Source: CAZXCK01 sp964639225
GTDB lineage: Bacteria > Chloroflexota > Anaerolineae > Aggregatilineales > Phototrophicaceae
Reading direction: 5' to 3'
DNA length: 46,659 nucleotides
Assembly (NCBI GenBank): GCA_964639225.1
Contig: CAZXCK010000018.1
Location: 1 to 46,659 of the forward strand
Shown one piece after another: positions 1-9,336 of the stretch. Position 1 is the first letter of the stretch; every line of letters begins with the position of its first letter. Made by a program: the position numbers and the translations under genes. The notes under the pieces were generated by a model. That model saw only the letters and a list, made by a program, of their open reading frames with translations, was not told where the DNA came from and did no database searches.

Positions 1-2
1 CT

Positions 3-629
3 GGCGGCGGCCTGGGCCTGCTGGACCTCACGACGGGCGAATCGGCCACGCTGGCGGCGGATGTGTCGCGGGTGCGCCTGTCGCCAGACGGACGGCAGGC
101 GGCGGCGGTTCGGGGTGGCTCAGTGGTCATCTTCGACCTCGCCAGCCGGGGCAGTCGGTCCATTGGCGTGAGCGTCGCCCCGGACCAGATCGCCTGGGGC
201 GATAACAGCACCATATTCTACAGTGTGCGCACGCTGGTAGGCGCGCCGCTGCCGCTTTCCGGCGAAGAAGCCCAGGCGCTGGCGGCCAACCTCGGCCTGT
301 CAGCGGATAACATCCCACAGTACAACGTCGCTATCTACCGCGTAGACCTGGGCGGCGGCCAGGACAGCCCGGTTTACAACGGGCCGGGCTGGGCGGTGGG
401 GCGCATGTTCGCCAGCCAGGGATCGCTCTACTTCAGCGTGATTCCCAACGGCGAAGGCTGGGTAGAGGCCATCGCCAGCGGCAGCATCGACTTCAGCGAC
501 CCACGCTCGTATATCCAGGAACAGCGCGCCGTCTCGGTGACGCTGCTGCGCATACCGCTGGGCGGCGGCAGCGCCGTCGAGGTGGCGTCGGGGATGGGCC
601 GCGTGGCGCTGCATCCCAGCGGGCGCTAG
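3..629 (+). CDS. C-terminal part of a TolB/WD40-like beta-propeller protein (5' end outside window)
   Basis: The frame is open from base 3 without a convincing start, so the gene begins before the window; the GTG at 63 is internal. The visible 208 residues contain repeats of the type L-S-P-D-G-R followed by a short hydrophobic strand (VVIFDL), then I-A-W-G-D and a closing A-L-H-P-S-G-R. These are typical blades of PD40/TolB-like or WD40-like beta-propellers. The protein ends in TAG at 627-629 and a strong terminator follows. The family usually sits at the cell surface or in the periplasm and mediates binding, but no catalytic residues or partner can be seen, so function is open. Confident as a coding fragment, moderate as a propeller. 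Confidence 0.7.
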   Translation, partial: GGGLGLLDLTTGESATLAADVSRVRLSPDGRQAAAVRGGSVVIFDLASRGSRSIGVSVAPDQIAWGDNSTIFYSVRTLVGAPLPLSGEEAQALAANLGLSADNIPQYNVAIYRVDLGGGQDSPVYNGPGWAVGRMFASQGSLYFSVIPNGEGWVEAIASGSIDFSDPRSYIQEQRAVSVTLLRIPLGGGSAVEVASGMGRVALHPSGR

Positions 630-662
630 ACTGGCAGACGCTGTCATCAGACAGACCACTGG

Positions 663-693
663 CGGGGGCGATTTTGTATCGTCCCCGTTTTTT
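663..693 (+). terminator. Rho-independent terminator after the propeller gene
   Basis: A 10-bp stem (663-672 with 678-687, one G-T pair) closes a 5-nt loop and is followed by six T residues. Confidence 0.85.
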
Positions 694-755
694 GATTATG
701 ATACGTAGCAGGTACTCACCGCGCTTAATCGCAGACCACGCAGGGGCGACCAGAC

Positions 756-1673
756 ATGCAGATTGAAGAAACCACCTACCAGGGCTGGGCCGGTTGTTAT
801 CGCCTGACCAACGGCAGCATCGAACTGATTATCACCGGCAGCTTTGGCCCGCGCATCATTCGCTTTGGGCTGGCGGGCAGCCACAACGAATTCGTCGAAC
901 TGGACGAGACGCTGGGCAGGGTCGGCACAGATGAATGGCATCTGTACGGCGGGCATCGCTTCTGGCATGCGCCGGAACACAGCGTGCGCACCTATCAGCC
1001 AGATAACCAGCCGGTCCAGGTGGAGTCATACGCTGACTATGTCCATATCGTTCAGCCCGTCGAGACGGCGACCGGCATCCAGAAAGAGATCGACATCTAT
1101 CCGCACCCCGACGCCGCCCAGGTGACCATCGTCCACCGGCTGCGCAACCGTAACCTGTGGGCCGTCGAGCTGGCGCCCTGGGCGCTGTCGGTGATGGCAC
1201 CGGGCGGCAGGGCCATCACACCGCTGCCACCGCGCGCCGGTCACAGCCCGGACCGGCTGCTGCCGACCAATACGCTGTCGATGTGGTCCTATACCGATAT
1301 GAGCGACCCGCGCTGGACCTGGGGCCGGCAGCATATCATGCTGGAACAGACCGCCGCCGCGCCGCAGAAGATCGGCGTGCTCAACAGCGAGGGCTGGCTG
1401 GCCCATGCCCGCGACGGCCATTTGTTCGTCAAGACGTTCACCTACCAGCCGGGCGCGACCTACCCTGATATGGGCTGCTCGGTGCAGTTGTTCACCAACA
1501 GCGTGATGCTGGAACTTGAAACCCTGGGGCCATTGGTGCGGCTGGCACCGGGCGCTTACGTGGAACACGTCGAGCGCTGGTATCTGTTCGACGGCGTGCC
1601 CACCCCACAGACCGAGGCCGACATCGAGGCGCATGTGCTCCCGTTGGTGCGCCAGACGCTCGACGGCGCATAA
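756..1673 (+). CDS. Conserved hypothetical protein with aldose-1-epimerase-like (DUF4380-type) fold
   Basis: 305 residues. The N-terminus reads as a sugar-mutarotase-like beta-sandwich: short strands with G-S-I-E-L-I-I-T, F-G-P-R-I-I-R-F and then E-W-H-L-Y-G-G-H-R-F-W-H-A-P-E, a His/Trp-rich stretch like the substrate region of galactose-mutarotase-fold proteins. Later segments (V-E-L-A-P-W-A-L-S-V-M-A-P-G-G and Y-P-D-M-G-C-S-V-Q-L-F) match the pattern of uncharacterised DUF4380-like proteins. No signal peptide, so probably cytoplasmic. It stands alone between two terminator-like hairpins. The fold assignment comes from pattern resemblance; substrate is unknown. Confidence 0.65.
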   Translation: MQIEETTYQGWAGCYRLTNGSIELIITGSFGPRIIRFGLAGSHNEFVELDETLGRVGTDEWHLYGGHRFWHAPEHSVRTYQPDNQPVQVESYADYVHIVQPVETATGIQKEIDIYPHPDAAQVTIVHRLRNRNLWAVELAPWALSVMAPGGRAITPLPPRAGHSPDRLLPTNTLSMWSYTDMSDPRWTWGRQHIMLEQTAAAPQKIGVLNSEGWLAHARDGHLFVKTFTYQPGATYPDMGCSVQLFTNSVMLELETLGPLVRLAPGAYVEHVERWYLFDGVPTPQTEADIEAHVLPLVRQTLDGA

Positions 1674-1694
1674 CCCAACTTAACCTCGTTCAGC

Positions 1695-1724
1695 ATGCCG
1701 GTTGCGCCTGATGTTAACCGGCAT
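1695..1724. terminator. Inverted repeat downstream of the epimerase-fold gene
   Basis: A perfect 9-bp inverted repeat (1695-1703 with 1716-1724) lies 21 bases after the stop codon. There is no T tract, so it may be a weak terminator or a protein-binding palindrome. Confidence 0.4.
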
Positions 1725-1744
1725 TCTGAGAAAATGTACAAAAA

Positions 1745-1774
1745 TCTACAAAAACATCGCCAATATGGTAAAAT
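1745..1774 (+). promoter_or_regulatory. Candidate hemH promoter
   Basis: TCTACA (1745-1750), an 18-base spacer, then an extended -10 TGG-TAAAAT (1766-1774), 90 bases before the hemH ATG. The region is AT-rich against a GC-rich background. Confidence 0.45.
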
Positions 1775-1863
1775 CCGGCGCGTGCTGCTGTTCACCGCAC
1801 CGCATGTCTGGGGCGGGCAGCGCGCTTCTGTTCTGGTAAACAAGCGGATTTGAGACGAACTCT

Positions 1864-2934
1864 ATGAATCAGGCCAATGGATTTCAGCGTCGGGTGGGCG
1901 TCGTGGTGGCGCAGCTCGGCACCCCGGACGAACCGACCGCGAAAGGTCTGCGCCCGTACCTGCGCCAGTTTTTGTCAGATATGCGCGTCATCGACTATCA
2001 CCCGCTGCTGTGGCAGCCGCTGCTGCGCGGCATCATCCTGGTGACGCGCCCGCGCCGCTCGGCGAAGCTGTACCAGCGCATCTGGTATCAAGAAGGCTCG
2101 CCGCTGCTGGTCATCTCACAGCGGCAGGTAAGCGAAGTTCAGGCGCGCCTGGGCGATGGCTATCGCGTCATCCTGGGCATGACCTACGGCAACCCCAGCA
2201 TCCGCTCGGCGATCCGCACGCTGGAAGACGAAGGCATCGACCGCATCGTGGTGCTGCCGATGTTCCCGCAGTTCTCATCGACCACCACCGCCTCGATCTA
2301 CGACGCGAGCTACACGGCGGCGGCAGGCCGTCGCTGCCCGCTGTTCAACGAGCGCAAGCGGAAAGTCCCCACGCTGCGCTTTATCGAGCCTTATTACAAT
2401 CATCCGACTTACATCGAAGCGATGGCGCAGCGCCTGCGCGACGAGAGCGCCAGCCGCGATGAAACGCCCGATCATTACGTCATCACCTATCACGGTATCC
2501 CGGACCGTTACATCCGCACCGGCGACCCCTATCGCCAGCAGTGCGAAGAGACGACGCGCCTGTTAGCCGGGGCGATGGGCTGGGACGAGGACGACTATAC
2601 GCTGTGCTTCCAGTCGCGTTTTGGGCCGGAAGAGTGGTTACAGCCCTACACCGAGGATGTACTGGAAGGGCTAACGGAGCGCGGCATTAAGCGTCCGCTG
2701 GTCTTCTCGCCGGGCTTCACCACCGACTGCCTGGAGACGCTCGACGAACTGGGCAACGAGGGCCGCGAACAGTTCGAGGATGGCGGCGGGCATGGCGAGG
2801 ATTATCACCTGGCCCCCTGCCTCAACGATCATCCGCTGTGGCTGGACCTGATGGCCGACCTCGTCCGGCAGAACGCCGCCGGCTGGGTGCAGCCACAGGT
2901 CACCGCGCCGGTCAGCAGCGCGGAGCCGCTGTAG
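1864..2934 (+). CDS. hemH: Ferrochelatase
   Basis: 356 residues, normal for the family. Ferrochelatase inserts ferrous iron into a porphyrin in heme synthesis; monoderm bacteria often use the coproporphyrin form. Diagnostic stretches are the start V-V-V-A-Q-L-G-T-P, Y-Q-R-I-W-Y-Q-E-G-S-P-L, P-M-F-P-Q-F-S-S-T-T, the catalytic-His region Y-H-G-I-P-D-R-Y, the signature F-Q-S-R-F-G-P-E-E-W-L-Q-P-Y-T and C-L-E-T-L-D-E-L. No transmembrane tail is present, so the enzyme is soluble or peripheral. The ATG at 1864 precedes the first conserved strand by 12 residues. It is a single-gene unit here. The heme supply is relevant to the many c-type hemes encoded further on, but no linkage is shown. Confidence 0.95.
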   Translation: MNQANGFQRRVGVVVAQLGTPDEPTAKGLRPYLRQFLSDMRVIDYHPLLWQPLLRGIILVTRPRRSAKLYQRIWYQEGSPLLVISQRQVSEVQARLGDGYRVILGMTYGNPSIRSAIRTLEDEGIDRIVVLPMFPQFSSTTTASIYDASYTAAAGRRCPLFNERKRKVPTLRFIEPYYNHPTYIEAMAQRLRDESASRDETPDHYVITYHGIPDRYIRTGDPYRQQCEETTRLLAGAMGWDEDDYTLCFQSRFGPEEWLQPYTEDVLEGLTERGIKRPLVFSPGFTTDCLETLDELGNEGREQFEDGGGHGEDYHLAPCLNDHPLWLDLMADLVRQNAAGWVQPQVTAPVSSAEPL

Positions 2935-2936
2935 CG

Positions 2937-2995
2937 CCAGCGCCTCAGGCGAGCGGCAGCGCCGGTTTCGCTGACCAGGCCGCCGCTCGCGCTGG
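2937..2995. terminator. Hairpin between convergent genes
   Basis: Interrupted inverted repeat: 2937-2941 pairs with 2991-2995 and 2949-2957 pairs with 2982-2990. It lies exactly between the stop of hemH and the stop of the opposite-strand gene, so it may end both transcripts. T tract is weak. Confidence 0.45.
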
Positions 2996-3006
2996 TGTGT
3001 CGCATA

Positions 3007-4041
3007 TTATTTTTCGTCGTCTTCAGAGTCAGGCTCAGGGGCGGCGCTTTCGCTCTCCTGACTGTCGCCCTGGCGTTCGGCGATGTCGCGCACGGCTTTC
3101 ATCATCTGTGTGCGCGACAGGATAAGCGAGTCGTCCTCTTCGCGCAGCAGGTCTTCCGGCACGGCCATGCGCCGCTCGTCGAGGAAGTCAACCAGCGCAT
3201 CGCTGATGCGGCGCGCCGGTGCCTCGTCGCCGAAGCGTTCGCGCAGCTCGCGCAGGTGATCGACCAGCCACAGATACAGGTCGGCTTCGGTGCGCGCCCC
3301 CAGCGCGTCCTGGAAGCTGTATTTGCGAATCAGCGTGATGGCCGGGCGGAATACGTTGTCGTACCAGTTGGCCGCCGCGTCCTCAATTTTCACCGGCGAC
3401 TGGGCCATGTGTTCCAGCACGGACTGGTGCAGATAGATATGCCCCAGCAGATCGACATAGCGCGTGCTCTCGCTGAGCTGGATCGACTGGTGATAGGGGC
3501 GCGTGCGGTTGAGGCCGGTTTCCTCTAAAAAGGCGGCATAAGCGGCGGCGTCATCCAGTTCTTTGGGCGACATATCCGGGTGCAGCGCGACTGCCGTCGG
3601 CAGTTCGGTGACGTGCGCCTCGATGGTTTTGGCCTTGAGCTGGCGCGCCACCGACACGCGATGATTGCCGTCGCGCACGAAGTAGACATCGCCGATTTTG
3701 TACAATTCGATGGGCGGCAGCCCCGTCATGCTGGATGCCTGCGCGTAAACCCGGCTCCAGCGTTCCTGGCTGGTGGTGCGGCGCGGCAGAAACTCGCGGG
3801 TGAATTCGCGGTAGCGGCCCACGCTGCCGGCGATCTTGTCCAGCGGCACGTCCTGCAAACCTTTGTAGCTCTCCTCACGCAGGCGCAGCCGCTCGCGGAT
3901 GTCCTCGAAACTCAGCAGTTCCACCGGCTTGCCGCGTAGGTGATTGAACATCTCCCGCCAGAAGGCACGCGCGCGCGCCCCCTGGAAGCGGGACATTCCT
4001 TCCATCAGGTTGTGCTGAAAGCTGCGATCATCATCACTCAT
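3007..4041 (-). CDS. ParB/sulfiredoxin-fold (ParB-like) protein of unknown role
   Basis: 344 residues. Around residues 120-150 is V-Y-F-V-R-D-G-N-H-R-V-S-V-A-R-Q, the box II-like motif of the ParB/Srx superfamily (G-x-H-R-xxxA), preceded by a strand-rich L-Y-K-I-G-D segment. In ParB proteins this pocket binds CTP; in relatives it is a nuclease or kinase site. The rest of the protein is helical, charged and has no recognised DNA-binding domain, and there is no parA neighbour, so chromosome segregation is unlikely. The start at 4041 has AGGAGG ten bases upstream. The C-terminus is acidic (E-S-A-A-P-E-P-D-S-E-D-D-E-K). Similar DUF4032-like proteins are uncharacterised. Confidence 0.75.
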   Translation of the reverse strand: MSDDDRSFQHNLMEGMSRFQGARARAFWREMFNHLRGKPVELLSFEDIRERLRLREESYKGLQDVPLDKIAGSVGRYREFTREFLPRRTTSQERWSRVYAQASSMTGLPPIELYKIGDVYFVRDGNHRVSVARQLKAKTIEAHVTELPTAVALHPDMSPKELDDAAAYAAFLEETGLNRTRPYHQSIQLSESTRYVDLLGHIYLHQSVLEHMAQSPVKIEDAAANWYDNVFRPAITLIRKYSFQDALGARTEADLYLWLVDHLRELRERFGDEAPARRISDALVDFLDERRMAVPEDLLREEDDSLILSRTQMMKAVRDIAERQGDSQESESAAPEPDSEDDEK

Positions 4042-4148
4042 TATCGGTTAGCCTCCTGCCAGACCGTATGCCTGAAGTGTAGGTCAGGCGGGGACGCGAG
4101 GCAATCCCCCAGTTCACGAGCTGGCCCCTTGTTAGTGACAACCACCGA

Positions 4149-4174
4149 TTGACAATGCCTGGTTCTTGTATAAA
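4149..4174 (+). promoter_or_regulatory. Possible surE promoter
   Basis: A consensus TTGACA (4149-4154) and TATAAA (4169-4174) precede surE, but the spacer is only 14 bases, shorter than usual. Confidence 0.3.
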
Positions 4175-4207
4175 AGTAGCACAGGATCACACCACTGGAG
4201 AATCAAG

Positions 4208-4963
4208 ATGACCTACATACTCGTAACCAACGACGATGGCGTGCATGCGCCCGGCATTCTGGCGCTGGCGACAGCCGTCCGTGAATTCGGCGAGGTGCGC
4301 GTGGTCGCGCCGTCCATCAACCAGAGTGCCAGCGGCCACAAAAAGACATTGTTCCAGGATATCCCCTACAGCCACACGGAGCTTGTCGACGGCACGCCGG
4401 TGCTGGCGGTGGGCGGCTCCCCGGCGGACTGTATCGCTGTGGCCGGGCTGGGCGCGCTGGAATGGCCGCCGCGCCTGGTGGTGAGTGGCATCAACCGGGG
4501 CGCGAACATGGGCCAGGATGTCACCTACAGCGGCACCGTGACCGCCGCCCTCGAAGCGACCATTCACGGCGCGCCAGCGGTCGCTTTCTCGCTGGATAAC
4601 CGCGCCGCTGACCATGTTGACCACTACGATCACGCGCTGCCGGTCATCCAGGCGGTGCTGCGCGGCATTCTGGCCAATCCGCTGCCGCCGCTGACCATCC
4701 TCAACGTCAACATCCCCGCCAATGGGCCGGTGAAAGGCATCCGGCTGACGCGGCAGGGAATCCGCGAATATCTCGATGTGCTGGCACAGGAAAACGGCAT
4801 CTACCGCATCGAGGGCGACCCGCCCGGTGGCCGGCTGGACCAGCCCGGCACCGATATGTGGGCTGTCGATAATGGCTATGCCAGCGTCACACCGATTCAC
4901 CTGGACATGACCGCCCACCAACTCATGGCCGAGCTGGGCGCGTGGGATATGTCGCTGGACTAA
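4208..4963 (+). CDS. surE: 5'/3'-nucleotidase SurE
   Basis: 251 residues from the ATG at 4208, which has GGAG at 4197-4200 and begins directly with the family signature I-L-V-T-N-D-D-G; the open frame further upstream is not used. SurE is a metal-dependent phosphatase acting on nucleoside monophosphates and sometimes polyphosphate. Visible motifs: T-N-D-D-G (metal ligands Asp-Asp), A-P-S-I-N-Q-S-A-S-G, the G-S-P-A-D-C segment, V-S-G-I-N-R-G-A-N-M-G and T-Y-S-G-T-V-x-A-A-x-E-A. All metal ligands (two Asp, Ser, Asn) are kept. Divergent to the ParB-like gene and closed by its own terminator, so monocistronic. Cytoplasmic. Confidence 0.95.
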   Translation: MTYILVTNDDGVHAPGILALATAVREFGEVRVVAPSINQSASGHKKTLFQDIPYSHTELVDGTPVLAVGGSPADCIAVAGLGALEWPPRLVVSGINRGANMGQDVTYSGTVTAALEATIHGAPAVAFSLDNRAADHVDHYDHALPVIQAVLRGILANPLPPLTILNVNIPANGPVKGIRLTRQGIREYLDVLAQENGIYRIEGDPPGGRLDQPGTDMWAVDNGYASVTPIHLDMTAHQLMAELGAWDMSLD

Positions 4964-5001
4964 GCCGGCAGCCAGCATCAGCCATTCAGTGTGGAGTTTC
5001 T

Positions 5002-5036
5002 GCGGGGCGTATGGTCATCATGCGCCCCGCTTTTTT
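5002..5036 (+). terminator. Rho-independent terminator of surE
   Basis: A perfect 8-bp GC stem (5002-5009 with 5023-5030), extendable by four more pairs, is followed by TTTTTT. Confidence 0.9.
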
Positions 5037-5240
5037 GTTGTGCGCGTCAATGGGCTGTACCGCACCCGCTGACAGTGACACAACACTCATTTTTCGCCCA
5101 CAGGCCGCTAATACGGATATTGTGCAATAGGAACAGGGTCAGTTTCTCAGAAGAGCCGGGAGCCTGGTGCTCATCGCCACGACTATCTGTATGTCGAATA
5201 CCTGCAATAAATTGCGCCGCACATTTACCGAAAAGGATTT

Positions 5241-6056
5241 ATGATGTCCAGCACAGTCAATTACCCCATCCCGCCCACCGACGCGCCAGACAGCGTGTTC
5301 GCCGGGCTGCGCCGCTTCAATCTCATCATGGGCGTGTTTCATCTGATTCAGGGCATCGCCATGATCGCCCTGAGTACAGATTTCACGTTCACCACCAGCA
5401 CAGTCTATCTTCAGGCTGTCTTCGAGAACGATACCGTCCGCCTGGAGCAGAATCTTCAGCAGGCTTTCGACGTGCCCTTCGGCCCGGCGGTGGCGCTGTT
5501 TCTGCTCATCAGCGCGGTAGCCCATTTTCTGATTGGTACGGTCGGCTACGACTGGTACGTAAAGAACCTCAAACGCACTATGAACCCGGCCCGCTGGTAC
5601 GAGTACGCGTTCAGTTCGTCGCTGATGATCGTCCTCATCGGTATGCTGGTCGGCGTTTACGATGTCGCCACGCTGCTGCTGATGTTCGGCATCAACGCCA
5701 TGATGAACCTGTTCGGCCTCATGATGGAGCTGCACAACCAGACCACCGAGAAAACCGACTGGACCGCCTATATTTTTGGCTGGATCGCCGGGGCATTCCC
5801 CTGGGTGGTCATCATCATGTACCTGATCGGCGCGACTCAGTCGGTAGATACCGAGATTCCGGGCTTCGTCTACGCCATCATCGCCTCGATCTTTGTGTTC
5901 TTCAACATTTTCGCCCTCAATATGTGGCTGCAATATCGCGGCGTCGGCCCCTGGAAGGACTACCTGTTCGGCGAGCGTGCCTACATCGTGCTCAGTCTCG
6001 TCGCCAAGTCGCTGCTGGCCTGGCAGATCTGGTTCGGCCAGCTCCAGCCCGCCTGA
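5241..6056 (+). CDS. Heliorhodopsin
   Basis: 271 residues, seven hydrophobic segments. Heliorhodopsins are light-sensing retinal proteins with inverted topology (N-terminus inside) and no known pumping activity. The call rests on two family-specific motifs: R-W-Y-E-Y-A-F-S-S-S in TM3, with Glu121 as Schiff-base counterion, and L-S-L-V-A-K-S-L-L-A-W-Q in TM7, with Lys256 as the retinal-binding lysine. Also present are the His of V-F-H-L-I-Q-G in TM1 and of A-V-A-H-F-L-I-G in TM2. Type-1 microbial rhodopsins lack this signature. Two ATGs are adjacent (5241 and 5244); the AAAAGGA just upstream gives better spacing to the second. No retinal-synthesis gene is in view; the right neighbour is lost in the assembly gap. 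Confidence 0.95.
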   Translation: MMSSTVNYPIPPTDAPDSVFAGLRRFNLIMGVFHLIQGIAMIALSTDFTFTTSTVYLQAVFENDTVRLEQNLQQAFDVPFGPAVALFLLISAVAHFLIGTVGYDWYVKNLKRTMNPARWYEYAFSSSLMIVLIGMLVGVYDVATLLLMFGINAMMNLFGLMMELHNQTTEKTDWTAYIFGWIAGAFPWVVIIMYLIGATQSVDTEIPGFVYAIIASIFVFFNIFALNMWLQYRGVGPWKDYLFGERAYIVLSLVAKSLLAWQIWFGQLQPA

Positions 6057-6062
6057 TCGTCG

Positions 6063-6162
6063 NNNNNNNNNNNNNNNNNNNNNNNNNNNNNNNNNNNNNN
6101 NNNNNNNNNNNNNNNNNNNNNNNNNNNNNNNNNNNNNNNNNNNNNNNNNNNNNNNNNNNNNN
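6063..6162. other. Assembly gap (100 N)
   Basis: Exactly 100 N, the conventional placeholder for a gap of unknown length. The heliorhodopsin stop is just before it, and the DCC gene runs into it from the other side. Confidence 0.99.
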
Positions 6163-6578
6163 TCCGGCATCTTGCAGACGGTGTCGCAGTCGGCTTCTTC
6201 CTGGCGCTGCTGCTCGATATCCACGCCCAGCAGCCGGTTGATGGCGTAGCGGTTGCGCGCGATAAAACCGTAGAGGCGCGGCCCCAGCCAGTTGCCGATC
6301 CCCGGCACATTCAGTAGCAACCACAGCGGCAGCAGCAGCGGCAGCTCGCGCAGCATACGCCGCGTGCCGTCGAAACCGGCGTACACACGCCCGCTGCGGT
6401 CCACCACATGGATCGCGCCCATCGCCGCCTCATGGTCGATGGTCGGATAGCGCCGCGCGACTTCGTCCTGCTGGTGCAGGTCCAGGAACTCCACCCGCCG
6501 CAGCCAGTCGAAGGCGCGTACCACGCGGCGAGTCGTGTTGCAGATGACACAGTGCCCGTCGTAGATGGCGGTAATCAC
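6163..6578 (-). CDS. DCC-family (DUF393) thiol-disulfide oxidoreductase, 3' end lost in gap
   Basis: About 138 residues are visible before the N run. The N-terminus has I-Y-D-G-H-C-V-I-C-N, the D-x-x-C-x-x-C motif that names the family, on a thioredoxin-like strand, followed by V-E-F-L-D-L and a hydrophobic segment L-L-L-P-L-W-L-L-L-N-V-P. A further pair Cys-Asp-Thr-Val-Cys sits at the visible end, close to the normal family length, so only a few residues are missing. Starts with GTG at 6578. Members are presumed redox proteins near membranes; substrates are mostly unknown. It converges on the heliorhodopsin gene. Confidence 0.8.
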
Positions 6579-6673
6579 AGGGTTACATCCTCGTCAACTC
6601 GTCGATGATCCTATTCTACCGACTCCGCCTGAGTATTTGCTGATTGGCCGGTTAACCCGCGCCAATTCGCACC

Positions 6674-7033
6674 CTACCAGCCCAGCAGACCGCGAAGCCA
6701 CACCAGCAGCAGCAGCCCCGCACCCCACACGGCGTAACCCGCGCCGATGGTGGGCCACAGTCCCCAGCCAGCGCGGGTCAACTGCCAGGCGACCAGCATA
6801 AAGAACAGCGTCGGGATGATGTTAATCAGCAGCGCCTGGTTGAACTCGGTGATGGCCTGCTGGCCGTCCTCGGCCCCGGCATAGATAATCCACATGCCCA
6901 GCGGAATATTCAGCGGCATGACGGCCACAATCGCCGACAGCGTGCGCGAATACTGGCGCAGCACGGCGATAGCGATGATGATGAGGATGGACACGATCAC
7001 CGGCAGCAGCCGGTTCCAGTCGAGTGAGATCAT
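6674..7033 (-). CDS. Small four-helix membrane protein, unknown
   Basis: 119 residues, almost wholly hydrophobic, with about four transmembrane segments: residues 8-27 (I-V-S-I-L-I-I-I-A-I-A-V-L), 32-52, 65-85 and 95-117. The S-R-T-L-S-A-I-V-A-V-M-P-L-N-I-P layout after the first helix is reminiscent of GlpM/DUF3147-type small membrane proteins, but the likeness is weak. It lies 36 bases downstream of typA on the same strand and may be cotranscribed. Function cannot be stated. Confidence 0.6.
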   Translation of the reverse strand: MISLDWNRLLPVIVSILIIIAIAVLRQYSRTLSAIVAVMPLNIPLGMWIIYAGAEDGQQAITEFNQALLINIIPTLFFMLVAWQLTRAGWGLWPTIGAGYAVWGAGLLLLVWLRGLLGW

Positions 7034-7069
7034 GGCAGGCTTACCTGGGCGACGATGGTTTATAATCCG

Positions 7070-8920
<1,851 letters not shown>

Positions 8921-8963
8921 CTTGTGCCTTATTTGAACTATAGAATCGATCGGGAGCCGAATC

Positions 8964-8972
8964 ATTTTAGCA
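8964..8972 (-). promoter_or_regulatory. Extended -10 element upstream of typA
   Basis: Read on the minus strand: TGC-TAAAAT, giving a leader of about 37 bases before the typA ATG. No good -35 is seen. Confidence 0.45.
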
Positions 8973-9011
8973 GATCACCGCCCAAAAAAAGAGGGGCTAT
9001 CCTTATGGGTG

Positions 9012-9182
9012 CAGGGCTTCTGCAAAGTCGGCTTCTTCACTTTGGGGCTTTGCACCAAACCCCACCACTTCTTCCAAAAGTGGACAAAACTTTTGCTTTT
9101 TTCGACGCCTTGCGCCGAAAAGTAAGGGGTCAAGGGAGCCTGGCTCCCTTGCGGACAAAGTCCTGGCGGGCAGCGCCCCGCC
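9012..9182. repeat. Hairpin-rich dispersed repeat, copy 1 (degenerate)
   Basis: This intergenic stretch matches the element at 19208-19402 in order and spacing. It starts with nearly the same 18-base terminal sequence (9012-9029, one mismatch), contains the identical palindrome at about 9131-9151 and a GGCGGGC-AGC-GCCCCGCC hairpin at 9165-9182. The 3' terminal inverted repeat of copy 2 is not clearly kept. It sits between the divergent typA and glycosyltransferase promoters. No convincing gene is present in 8973-9336. Confidence 0.8.
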
Positions 9183-9271
9183 ATCGTAAGCGCGTGCTAA
9201 TGCGCTTTAGTTTTAACGCCGGGCGGGACCGGTCCGCACCTGCCGAGCGGGGCCGGTCTCCTTTTTCAGCT

Positions 9272-9300
9272 TTGGCAACCCCGGCGGAGTCTGCTACTAT
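9272..9300 (+). promoter_or_regulatory. Glycosyltransferase operon promoter
   Basis: TTGGCA (9272-9277), 17-base spacer, TACTAT (9295-9300) with TGC in front; leader about 30 bases to the ATG at 9337. Confidence 0.6.
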
Positions 9301-9336
9301 TCTGGCTGTTGATCTGGAAAGCAAAATCGAGACGAT

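Noticed and set aside
5139..6578. 479-residue minus-strand frame spanning the N gap
   Set aside because: It is an artefact of translating the N run as open; only 6163-6578 is a real (DCC) coding region, and the rest is antisense to heliorhodopsin.
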